A DNA stretch of 64,000 nt. Origin: Planctomycetaceae bacterium (GTDB taxonomy: Bacteria > Planctomycetota > Planctomycetia > Planctomycetales > Planctomycetaceae). The notes beneath the pieces are model-generated. The model did not search any database. It was given only the letters and a program-made list of their open reading frames with translations, and had not been told where the DNA came from. Of this stretch, positions 18,998 through 26,580 are shown one piece after another. The stretch spans positions 58,236-122,235 of the forward strand of contig JAGQQG010000004.1 in assembly GCA_020426325.1 (NCBI GenBank). Direction: 5' to 3'. Each line of letters starts with the position of its first letter. The first letter of the stretch is position 1. The translations under genes and the position numbers were made by a program.

Positions 18998-20166
18998 TGA
19001 TCAACCGAACACGACTTCATGTCGCGTAACCGCTGCACGGCTGAAATCACCAGCTGAGCAGCCCGATCGATCTCATCCGTCGTCGTCAAACGTCCCAACC
19101 CGAAACGCAAACTGGCAAGGCTGAGTTTTTCCGGGATGCCCATGGCTCTCAGAACATGACTCGGCTCGGGGTCTGCCGTCGTGCAGGCCGAACCGGAACT
19201 GACCGCGAGACCATCGAGGTTGGCCATCAGTGCGTCGCCGTCTACTCCGGCAAAGCTGAGATGCAGATTCCCCGGTAGTCGTAGATCAGGATGCCCATTC
19301 AACGTGACGCCATCGAGTGCAGACATGATCGCAGCCCGGAGTCGTTCTCGCAGGTTTCGCAGCCGAGTGGATTCCTCTTCCATTTCCCCGACGGCGATCT
19401 GGCACGCCTCGCCAAACCCAACGATGAGCGGGACTGGCAGGGTTCCGCTGCGGAGGCGACGCTCATGCCCGCCTCCGTCAATCTGGCTGACGAGCCTGAT
19501 CGCCGGCTGTCGACGACGGATGTACAACGCACCAACTCCCTGCGGGCCATAGATCTTGTGAGCAGTGAAACTCATAAGATCGATGGGAAGCTCTGAGACC
19601 TTCACCGGCAGCTTACCGATCGCCTGTGAGGCATCACTGTGAAACAGCACCCCTTTCCGCTGGCAGACGGTTCCAATCTTCTCGACCGCATTGAGAGTGC
19701 CGACCTCGTTGTTGGCCATCATCACCGAGACCAGAGATGTTTCCGGTCGAATGGCGTCTTCGACCGCCTGCTGATCAACACGTCCGTACTCATCAACAGG
19801 CAAAATCGTCACGACGACGCCTTCCTGTTTCAGTCGCTTCGCCGGATCGAGGACGGCGCGATGCTCGGCCGCGTTGATGATCAGATGACGACGATTCCGC
19901 TCCCCTTGGAGTACGCCTTTGATCGCCAAATTGTTCGACTCCGTTGCCCCGCTGGTGAAGATGATCTCTTCCGGAGTGCTGCCGATGGCATCCGCAATTT
20001 GCCATCTCGCTCGTTCGACGGCATCTCGTGCTTCACGACCGAATGCGTGACTTGTGCTTGATGCATTGCCCACGTGATCCGCGAACCAGGGCCACATCAC
20101 CTCCAGGACGCACTGATCGCAAGGAGTCGTGGCGTGATGGTCGAGATAAATGCGTTCGTCGGACAT
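18985..20166 (-). CDS. Cysteine desulfurase (NifS/IscS-like)
   Basis: The 393-residue PLP enzyme starts MSDERIYLDHHATT, the normal opening of the class. The PLP lysine is Lys204 (TAHKIYGP), the ring-stacking His is at 102 (AEHRAV), and the catalytic Cys is Cys328 in SSGSACTT. The loop around the Cys is of the longer IscS/NifS type. It takes sulfur from cysteine for Fe-S clusters or thio-modification. No iscU, iscR or mnmA is adjacent. The stress-protein gene lies 10 bases upstream on the same strand, so both may be cotranscribed. Confidence 0.95.
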   Translation of the reverse strand: MSDERIYLDHHATTPCDQCVLEVMWPWFADHVGNASSTSHAFGREARDAVERARWQIADAIGSTPEEIIFTSGATESNNLAIKGVLQGERNRRHLIINAAEHRAVLDPAKRLKQEGVVVTILPVDEYGRVDQQAVEDAIRPETSLVSVMMANNEVGTLNAVEKIGTVCQRKGVLFHSDASQAIGKLPVKVSELPIDLMSFTAHKIYGPQGVGALYIRRRQPAIRLVSQIDGGGHERRLRSGTLPVPLIVGFGEACQIAVGEMEEESTRLRNLRERLRAAIMSALDGVTLNGHPDLRLPGNLHLSFAGVDGDALMANLDGLAVSSGSACTTADPEPSHVLRAMGIPEKLSLASLRFGLGRLTTTDEIDRAAQLVISAVQRLRDMKSCSVDHHST

Positions 20167-20176
20167 CCCGGGCCAC

Positions 20177-21115
20177 TCAGTCTGGCTGGACGGGACAGAC
20201 GAATCCTTCCGGCTTGACCGCGATGACCGAACAACTGAGTGAACTCAGCAGCCGCTCTGCCGTGTTCCCCACCAGCATTCCGGGGATCCCCCCTCGGGCG
20301 ACCGTTCCCATGATCAACAGATCCGCCGAGTTCTCCTCAATCGCATCCTGAATCACCACATCCGGTCGCCCCGATGTGACCTCGACCCGGGCTCCCTCGC
20401 TGATGGTGCGGAAGTCTGTCATTGCCAGGCGATCATTCAACTGCTGCTCGATCTGGCAGCAGGTCGTTTCCCGATATTCCTCGATCTCCTCCGGAGAGAC
20501 ACCGGTCCGACGCAGATGAGACTCCAGTGGAAACTGGACTGCATGTAAGGCCAGCAGGCGGGCATCGAGTAAACGTGCTGCCGACACGCCGAGGTGCAGG
20601 CAGTGTTGGCCGACGTCGCTGAGATCGTCCGCGACAATGATGGTTCTCGTCTCATCATTTGCGCTTGGCCGCGCGACCCAAACCGGACAGGGGCACAGAC
20701 GAAGCAGTTTGATCCCGGTGCTTCCCATCCACATGCGACTCGTCGCAGAGGCGTCTCGGGAACCAACGATCACCATTTGGTGACCGTCTCGAAGCACTGC
20801 ACGGATGATCTCCATCCAGCTTTTCCCGGAGGCGACCTGTGCCTCCGCACTGACACCAAGCTCTGCCGCTTTGCTCAGCAATGATTCCAGTGCTGTTTGG
20901 GCACTCGCTGCAACCGCATTCGCGTCCGCGTCGTTTGTCCCCGCAGGCAGTGGCCGTGTGACGGTTAGGAATGTGACGCTGGCCTTCGAGAACGCGCCAA
21001 CTCGCAGACCCATCTCCACCGCCTCGCGAGTGGGAGCTGGTAATTCGAGGTCGTCAGGATTCTCCGGAGAGGAGATCAGATCGACTCCGACGAGCAATTT
21101 ACGCACACCAAACAT
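20177..21115 (-). CDS. Tandem universal stress protein (UspA) domains
   Basis: The protein of about 312 residues holds two UspA folds. The first opens with KLLVGVDLISSPEN and closes at a GSRDASATSRMWMGS nucleotide-binding segment. The second opens at TRTIIVADDLSD and closes with MGTVARGGIPGMLVGNTAE. The G-(2x)-G-(9x)-G-S/T type loops suggest ATP binding in both halves. A GAGG lies upstream of the ATG; a GTG one codon earlier is also possible. It is 10 bases upstream of the cysteine desulfurase gene. Role in stress endurance is known of the family; the trigger here is unknown. Confidence 0.93.
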   Translation of the reverse strand: MFGVRKLLVGVDLISSPENPDDLELPAPTREAVEMGLRVGAFSKASVTFLTVTRPLPAGTNDADANAVAASAQTALESLLSKAAELGVSAEAQVASGKSWMEIIRAVLRDGHQMVIVGSRDASATSRMWMGSTGIKLLRLCPCPVWVARPSANDETRTIIVADDLSDVGQHCLHLGVSAARLLDARLLALHAVQFPLESHLRRTGVSPEEIEEYRETTCCQIEQQLNDRLAMTDFRTISEGARVEVTSGRPDVVIQDAIEENSADLLIMGTVARGGIPGMLVGNTAERLLSSLSCSVIAVKPEGFVCPVQPD

Positions 21116-21184
21116 CACAAGACCTCAACCGTCATCTGCTGCCAGCAAATCAGTCAGTTTGATAAACCAGGAACCGGGGTAACT

Positions 21185-22459
21185 TCAGTCTACCAGTTCG
21201 GCTGCAATCAGGTCATCCCACGTCTCGCGGCGACGAATGAGGCGGTGCTGATCGCCATCGACCAGCACCTCCGCCGCACGGCCACGGGCGTTGTAGTTGC
21301 TGCTCATGGCCATCCCGTATGCTCCCGCGCTGAACGTGCAAAGCAGATCACCCCGTTTGACCGGAGGCAGATTGCGGCCCTTCGCCAGATAGTCGCCCGA
21401 CTCACACACGGGTCCCACGACATCCACCGGTGAGCAGCCGTCGATCTCAGCCAGGAAGTCCTCAGGCAACTGCACGTCGGTCTGAACGGGCCAAATCGCA
21501 TGAAACGAGTCGTACATGGCCGGTCGCACGAGATCGTTCATCGCACCGTCCTGAATGACAAACGTCTTGCCGCTCTCCTGCTTGACGAAGATCACACGAC
21601 TCACGAGCACCCCCGCATTCCCCACGATACAGCGTCCCGGCTCCAGCGCCAGCCGGCACTCGGCCTCCTGCACGCGAGGCACGATCACCTTTGCGTAGTC
21701 GCTGTAGGGCGGTGCCTGTCCCTGTTGATAGTTGAGGCCGAACCCGCCCCCCAGGTTAATCCAGTTCGTCTGGTGACCTTTCTCCCTCAACTCCCGGACA
21801 ACACCGACCGCCTTTTCAGCAGCCTTCTCGTAGGGTTCCGTCGTGTTGATGGGCGACCCGAGATGCATGTGGATACCCCGCAACTCAAGATGCGGATCAG
21901 CCAGCACTTTGTCCGCCAGTTCGCCGCCCCGTTCGATGTCGACGCCGAACTTGTTCCCTTTCTTACCGGTGGTGGTCTTGGCGTGCGTCTTGGCGTCGAT
22001 GTCCGGGTTGAGCCGCAAGGCCACCGGAGCGACGACGCCGATCTCGCCAGCCACGGCCGAAATCGCATCCAGCTCCGGCTCACTCTCGACATTGAACATC
22101 AGGATTCCCGCTTCGAGTGCGAAGCGAATCTCCTTGTCCGTCTTGCCGACTCCAGCAAAACAGACCTTCCCCGTGTCCCCCCCGGCCTGCTGCACTCGAA
22201 AGAGCTCGCCACCGGAGACGACATCAAAGTTACATCCCGCCTCACTCAACACCTTGAGCAGCGACAGGTTCCCATTCGCCTTCACCGAATAACAGATCAC
22301 CGGATCAACAGCAGCAAACGCCTCCCGCACCGCCTGAAATTCACTGACGAGCTTGGCCTTCGAGTAGACATACAGCGGGGTGCCGTATTCTGCCGCGAGG
22401 GTGGACAGAGAGATGTCCTCACAATGAATTACACCGTCTTTGAGTTGTTGAAATGCCAT
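21185..22459 (-). CDS. lysA: Diaminopimelate decarboxylase
   Basis: Starting at 22459 ([10 protein letters not shown]) gives 424 residues, the usual length. The PLP lysine is Lys60 in CYSVKANGN. The alanine-racemase-fold barrel follows, with the His of MHLGSPI and the GGGFG phosphate loop. The C-terminal beta domain holds EPGRCIVG and the active-site Cys of GPVCESGD. It makes L-lysine from meso-diaminopimelate, the last step of the pathway. Aspartate-semialdehyde dehydrogenase, from the same pathway, lies 3 kb away on the same strand but not in the same operon. No lysine riboswitch is apparent upstream. Confidence 0.95.
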   Translation of the reverse strand: MAFQQLKDGVIHCEDISLSTLAAEYGTPLYVYSKAKLVSEFQAVREAFAAVDPVICYSVKANGNLSLLKVLSEAGCNFDVVSGGELFRVQQAGGDTGKVCFAGVGKTDKEIRFALEAGILMFNVESEPELDAISAVAGEIGVVAPVALRLNPDIDAKTHAKTTTGKKGNKFGVDIERGGELADKVLADPHLELRGIHMHLGSPINTTEPYEKAAEKAVGVVRELREKGHQTNWINLGGGFGLNYQQGQAPPYSDYAKVIVPRVQEAECRLALEPGRCIVGNAGVLVSRVIFVKQESGKTFVIQDGAMNDLVRPAMYDSFHAIWPVQTDVQLPEDFLAEIDGCSPVDVVGPVCESGDYLAKGRNLPPVKRGDLLCTFSAGAYGMAMSSNYNARGRAAEVLVDGDQHRLIRRRETWDDLIAAELVD

Positions 22460-22621
22460 CTGGTCTTGTCTTGATACGTTGAGAATGATCGATACTGGGC
22501 CTGAACTGGGATTGCGATTGTCACGAACACAACTTAACACGTGAGTGTCCTAGATTTCGAGGCGCTGATCAGAGCGTTTTCAGCGTTTCAGAAGTCGTTC
22601 TGCGCTATGCCCCAATGAGCC

Positions 22622-23599
22622 ATGACCGATACGACGAAGAAGGAACGAGAACGGCGATCCTTGGAGGCTGTCTATCCAGTCGGGGATCTCGAACAGGTGA
22701 AGGCAACAGAGAGACCAGACTTCGTATGCACCGTATCTGAGTCACATCACTTTGGAGTCGAGGTAACTGAGTTTTTTGAAACGGAGGCTCAAGCTCGAAT
22801 GCAGCGAATCCCAGGATACGGTCTTGACTTACTCTGTGGTGGTGCGCATCGACACAAAGACGATGTTCTCGAGTTGAAAGTTGAAGAGGTCATACACGTC
22901 AGCGGACTGGATGGACGCAGAACGAATGTGAAAGCATTCTTCCGAAAGACACCACCCATTCAAGAAGTGTTCGACCTAATCGCCCAACTCAGCATCATCC
23001 CCAAGAACCTCAAGCTAGCCGGATATCAATCAGGATTGAGCGCTTGTGACCTTATCGTTACTGATTGCAGCGGATGGATTAGCGGTTATCAAGTGCAAGA
23101 CGTGGTCAGAGCGCTCATTCACTGTTCACAGAGAGAAGCAATTGACCAAAGCCCCTTTCGGGAGATTCATCTTGTTAGCACTGAGGATAGACGTGCATTT
23201 CGTACGATCTCACTAAAGCAGAATCTACTCGCTGCTGAAATCTACGCATTCCAGATCATGTACAAGGAGTTCTATTGCGAAAACCTTCTTGGTCACTCTT
23301 GGAAAAATTACTTGAATCCTCTCGGATGGTACCTGCAAGTGAGATTCCCATATTTGCGGATCGCAAACTACGAAGAACGGCCCGAATTCCTTTTAGGGAG
23401 CACAGGCTGCCACTATCGTGCAAACGGAAAACTGCTCGTCCGAGATACTGCGTTTGTACACCCTGATGAAGTCGATTACCTTCCTGATGTCAACTTCGAC
23501 GCCCCTCCTAGGGAATTCGTCGAGTTCATGCATACTCGACGTGAGCAGTTCTTTTGTTGCTTTGAGCTGGCAACAACCCGTGTTCTCAACGCTGAATAA
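22622..23599 (+). CDS. Orphan protein, possibly a nuclease-like fold
   Basis: The 325-residue frame is visibly richer in A and T than its neighbours, which suggests transfer. I do not recognise the family. Near the N-terminus, RPDFVC (Asp33) followed after 13 residues by GVEVTEF (Glu47) resembles the D...ExK pattern of PD-(D/E)XK nucleases. The lysine is replaced by Thr, so this is only a hint. Several Cys and aromatic residues are scattered through the rest. The gene stands between divergent lysA and a convergent aspartic protease gene, with only 9 bases to the latter. No transposase or integrase adjoins it. Confidence 0.7.
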   Translation: MTDTTKKERERRSLEAVYPVGDLEQVKATERPDFVCTVSESHHFGVEVTEFFETEAQARMQRIPGYGLDLLCGGAHRHKDDVLELKVEEVIHVSGLDGRRTNVKAFFRKTPPIQEVFDLIAQLSIIPKNLKLAGYQSGLSACDLIVTDCSGWISGYQVQDVVRALIHCSQREAIDQSPFREIHLVSTEDRRAFRTISLKQNLLAAEIYAFQIMYKEFYCENLLGHSWKNYLNPLGWYLQVRFPYLRIANYEERPEFLLGSTGCHYRANGKLLVRDTAFVHPDEVDYLPDVNFDAPPREFVEFMHTRREQFFCCFELATTRVLNAE

Positions 23600-23608
23600 G
23601 AACCAAAA

Positions 23609-24049
23609 TCACTCAATCTCTGTCACAATCATATCCGGGTCGCGTGGGTGAACGGATTCGGTCGGGCAGTCGACGATCAGGTCGAGTTCTTCGAGGACGA
23701 TGGCGCCGATGAGGGCGTCTTCGCGGTTGGGTTCGACAGTGGCGGAGAACACGCCGTCACGACCGCAGAGGGATAGCCAGACATTTGTCACTCGAGGACG
23801 GGTCTCACGGCGGTTGTCGGCATAGCGGACACTGACATCGCCTGCTTGTTGCAGGTTCAACTCATCGACCGCCCGCTGCGGGAGCACGAGCCGGGCTGCG
23901 CCCGTGTCCACCAACCCCTGGACTGTCAGATGTTTGACCGAATCGGGAATCCGATCCTCGGGAGCCGCCTTCACAACCTCACGATTGTCCGCGAGCACTA
24001 TGTCGACGGTGATTCGGCCCATCTGCTCTCCCCGGATGTCAGTCATCAT
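23609..24049 (-). CDS. Small clan AA retropepsin-like aspartic protease
   Basis: The 146-residue protein has the single-lobe signature LVDTGAARLVLP with Asp48-Thr-Gly. The second motif, IGAIVLEELDLIVDC, is the hydrophobic-hydrophobic-Gly segment of retropepsin folds. Such proteins must dimerise to form the active site. Similar stand-alone genes are common in planctomycetes and cyanobacteria and have no established role. A toxin-antitoxin-like or processing function has been suggested in general terms only. AGAGG lies 6 bases before the first of two ATGs. Confidence 0.85.
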   Translation of the reverse strand: MMTDIRGEQMGRITVDIVLADNREVVKAAPEDRIPDSVKHLTVQGLVDTGAARLVLPQRAVDELNLQQAGDVSVRYADNRRETRPRVTNVWLSLCGRDGVFSATVEPNREDALIGAIVLEELDLIVDCPTESVHPRDPDMIVTEIE

Positions 24050-24294
24050 GGAAAACCTCTCTGATGCGAGATCGTTGCATTATAGCAGCGATACGGCTTG
24101 AGCGTATCTTGGGCATCATAATTACCCTCGTGGAATTCACGGCACATTCGGAATCATCCGCACTTCACTGATTCCATCCGGCATCTCTGTCCAAATCTGA
24201 TTCCTGTCCGACATCACATCTGCAACGCCGGTTCCAAACTTCGGTACAGTCGAGTCAACACTCTCCCGATGAAGATCCCTGCAGAAGCGTCGTC

Positions 24295-25203
24295 ATGAAA
24301 ACCGTGCTTATTTGCCATGCGGATCGTGAGATCATTCGGTACGGGACGGCTCCGTGGATGGACTCGTTTTCCAATCTGGCTGGGATCATTGAGATCGAGG
24401 ACCGGCCGGGGAGTCGCTGGAAGAGTGTTCAGCGGGAAGTGCGGCGGATCGGGTGGCTGCGTCTGTTGGATGTCGTGGCATTTCGGCTGTATTACAAGCT
24501 CTTTCTTGCTGAGCAGGATACCATTTGGGCAGAACAACGTCTGGAGCAACTCAAACAGACGTACTCACCGTTACGGGAGGACGTTCCGATCCTGCGGACG
24601 CACTCGCCCAACTCGAAAGCGTCGCAGGAATTTCTGACATCACTTGAGCCGGACATCATCTACGCGGCCTGCAAACACATCCTCAAGCCGCGGATCTTTT
24701 CAATCGCGAAGACCGGCACGCTGGTGATCCATCCGGGCATCTGCCCGCAGTACCGCAACGCACACGGCTGCTTCTGGGCGCTCGCCAGCAACGACCTTGA
24801 CCATGTTGGCGGCACGCTCCTGCAAGTCGACGCGGGCATCGACACTGGACCGGTCTACAAGTATCTGCGGGCCGAGTTTGATGAAGTCCACGAATCACAC
24901 ATCGTCATCCAACAGCGGATGATGTACGACAATCTCGACACGCTCGCTCAGGCGTTTCAGGACATCCACGAGGGACGGCTGCTCGACCTCAACACGAAGG
25001 GGCAGCCCTCCCGTGAGTGGGGCCAACCTTGGCTGACGGCCTATCTTCGCTGGAAAAGGCAGGCCCGCAAACGCGCGATGCAGCAAACCAGGGCATCGGA
25101 ACCTCAGCCCCGACGTCGCCCTGTGAGCAGTACCAGGACGGCAACAAACAGCGAAGCCCCGATGATTGACCAGATCACCGGGAATCCCCGATTGCCGACC
25201 TGA
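24295..25203 (+). CDS. Formyltransferase-fold protein
   Basis: The 302-residue product has the formyl-transferase N-domain. A core motif reads VIHPGICPQYRNAHG (His146), followed by GGTLLQVDAGIDTGPV with the catalytic-type Asp183. In methionyl-tRNA formyltransferase and PurN the residue two before the His is Asn; here it is Val144. Formyl transfer is therefore uncertain, and a sugar-nucleotide or other one-carbon acceptor is possible. The last 100 bases overlap the convergent GlsB-type gene, so the Arg-rich tail after about residue 265 may not be conserved. The gene is not next to def or fmt partners. Confidence 0.85.
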   Translation: MKTVLICHADREIIRYGTAPWMDSFSNLAGIIEIEDRPGSRWKSVQREVRRIGWLRLLDVVAFRLYYKLFLAEQDTIWAEQRLEQLKQTYSPLREDVPILRTHSPNSKASQEFLTSLEPDIIYAACKHILKPRIFSIAKTGTLVIHPGICPQYRNAHGCFWALASNDLDHVGGTLLQVDAGIDTGPVYKYLRAEFDEVHESHIVIQQRMMYDNLDTLAQAFQDIHEGRLLDLNTKGQPSREWGQPWLTAYLRWKRQARKRAMQQTRASEPQPRRRPVSSTRTATNSEAPMIDQITGNPRLPT

Positions 25204-25379
25204 ATCGTCAGCAGTTCCGGCAGTCCGGCCTTCGCTGAGAGCCACGAGCCGAGCAAGGCTCCGATGAAGCCCAGCACGATCGATGCGAGACATCCACCGC
25301 GCGTCGCACCAACGATCGACTGAGCGATGCTGCCACAGACTCCAGCAATCAGCAGGAGCAACAGTAGTTCCATCGTCAC
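25104..25379 (-). CDS. GlsB/YeaQ/YmgE-type small membrane protein
   Basis: About 90 residues with three membrane segments: the N-terminal Leu-rich helix, the GGCLASIVLGFIGALLGSW core and a C-terminal helix ending in GRRRG. The GxxGxxxGSW pattern is typical of this transglycosylase-associated stress family. The frame may start at GTG 25379, which overlaps the stop of the upstream aspartate-semialdehyde dehydrogenase gene as GTGA, or at ATG 25373. Either way translation looks coupled. Function is unknown in the family beyond induction by stress. Its 3' end overlaps the convergent formyltransferase gene by 100 bases. Confidence 0.88.
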   Translation of the reverse strand: MTMELLLLLLIAGVCGSIAQSIVGATRGGCLASIVLGFIGALLGSWLSAKAGLPELLTIQVGNRGFPVIWSIIGASLFVAVLVLLTGRRRG

Positions 25380-26401
25380 CCGACCTTGGCACTTTGCTTG
25401 GAGAGCAACTCCGCTATTTGAACAGCATTTGTCGCTGCCCCTTTGCGGAGGTTGTCACTCACACACCAGAACGTGAGGCTACTGGGGTGTGAGATGTCCT
25501 TGCGGATGCGTCCGATGAACACTTCGTCACTGCCGTCGCACTCGCTGGGAAGAGGATACAGGCCTTCCTTGAGGTCATCGACAACTGTGATCCCGGGGAA
25601 ATTCGAGAACAGCTCGCGGGCCTCATCGACTGAGACAGGCTTGGCCGTCTCGACTGTGATGGACTCACTGTGGCAGTTGCTGACCGGAATACGGACACAC
25701 GTCGGACAGACCTGGATGCTTTCGTCACCGAGGATTTTGCGGGTCTCATAGACCATCTTCATTTCTTCGGACGTATAGCCTTGCTCCTTTTCGCTGCCGA
25801 TTTGCGGGATGGCGTTGAAAGCAATCGGCTTCTTGAAGGCTTTGTAACTGTAGACCTGCCCGTCGAGGTGAGCGCGCGAGCCTTCAATCAGGTCGGCTGT
25901 CCCTTGCACCCCTGCTCCGCTGGTTGCCTGATAGGTTGCAACGATGACACGTGTAACCTTCGCTGCGTCGTGAAGCGGCTTGAGGGCCATGACCATCTGT
26001 GTCGTCGAGCAATTGGGCGAAGCGATGATCCCCTTGGCATTGATGGCGTCCTCCGGGTTTACCTCTGGGATCACCAGGGCCACGCCTTCCTTCATCCGCC
26101 AGTAGCCGGACTCGTCGATGACGGTCGCTCCTGCTTCGACCGCAGCCGGAAGGTATTCGGCAGCCGTGTCATCGGGCGTCGACGAGAGAACCAGGTCCAC
26201 CCCTTCGAAGGCAGAGGTGGTCAACTCTTCGACCGTGTATTCTTGCCCCTTGAAGGTCAAGGTCGAACCCGCGCTCCGGGCCGATGCCAGAAAGCGAAAC
26301 GTCTTCGCTGGAAAGTCCCGCTCCTCCAACAAATGCCGCATAATGCGACCAACGGCTCCGGTCGCGCCGACTAAAGCAACGGTATCGTACACGTATGTCA
26401 T
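25376..26401 (-). CDS. asd: Aspartate-semialdehyde dehydrogenase
   Basis: The ATG at 26401 gives 341 residues. NADPH binding is at GATGAVGR (residues 12-20). The active-site Cys131 lies in ASPNCSTTQ. The later catalytic His is in PVSNCHSESI. It reduces aspartyl phosphate to the semialdehyde, the branch point toward lysine, methionine and threonine. The next gene, GlsB-like, overlaps its stop codon. The divergent gene on the right is methionine synthase, which uses a downstream product of the same branch; this may be coincidence. Confidence 0.96.
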   Translation of the reverse strand: MTYVYDTVALVGATGAVGRIMRHLLEERDFPAKTFRFLASARSAGSTLTFKGQEYTVEELTTSAFEGVDLVLSSTPDDTAAEYLPAAVEAGATVIDESGYWRMKEGVALVIPEVNPEDAINAKGIIASPNCSTTQMVMALKPLHDAAKVTRVIVATYQATSGAGVQGTADLIEGSRAHLDGQVYSYKAFKKPIAFNAIPQIGSEKEQGYTSEEMKMVYETRKILGDESIQVCPTCVRIPVSNCHSESITVETAKPVSVDEARELFSNFPGITVVDDLKEGLYPLPSECDGSDEVFIGRIRKDISHPSSLTFWCVSDNLRKGAATNAVQIAELLSKQSAKVG

Positions 26402-26580
26402 CCCCAATATTTGAATTTCAAGCAGTTGCCCACCATTCCGAATATAGCGTGCTCATCTTGCCGACTGCAATCACCGGTTTGAACCTGATCCACTTGCAAT
26501 GTGTCGAGTCGAAGGAGGTCTCATTTCGCTGACAGTCCACCATCGGCGAATGTTCGGCATTTCACTATCATGTCAGCACT

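Noticed and set aside
21500..22474. A 324-codon rightward frame antisense to lysA
   Set aside because: The lysA motifs are complete on the other strand; long antisense frames are expected in G+C-rich genes.
26511..26518. A perfect AAGGAGGT about 60 bases upstream of metH
   Set aside because: No ATG, GTG or TTG follows at usable spacing, and the metH frame has a stop at 26530-26532, so it cannot serve the annotated start.
26402..26580. Possible SAM, SAH or cobalamin riboswitch before metH
   Set aside because: I looked for the conserved cores and found none in this 179-base leader.
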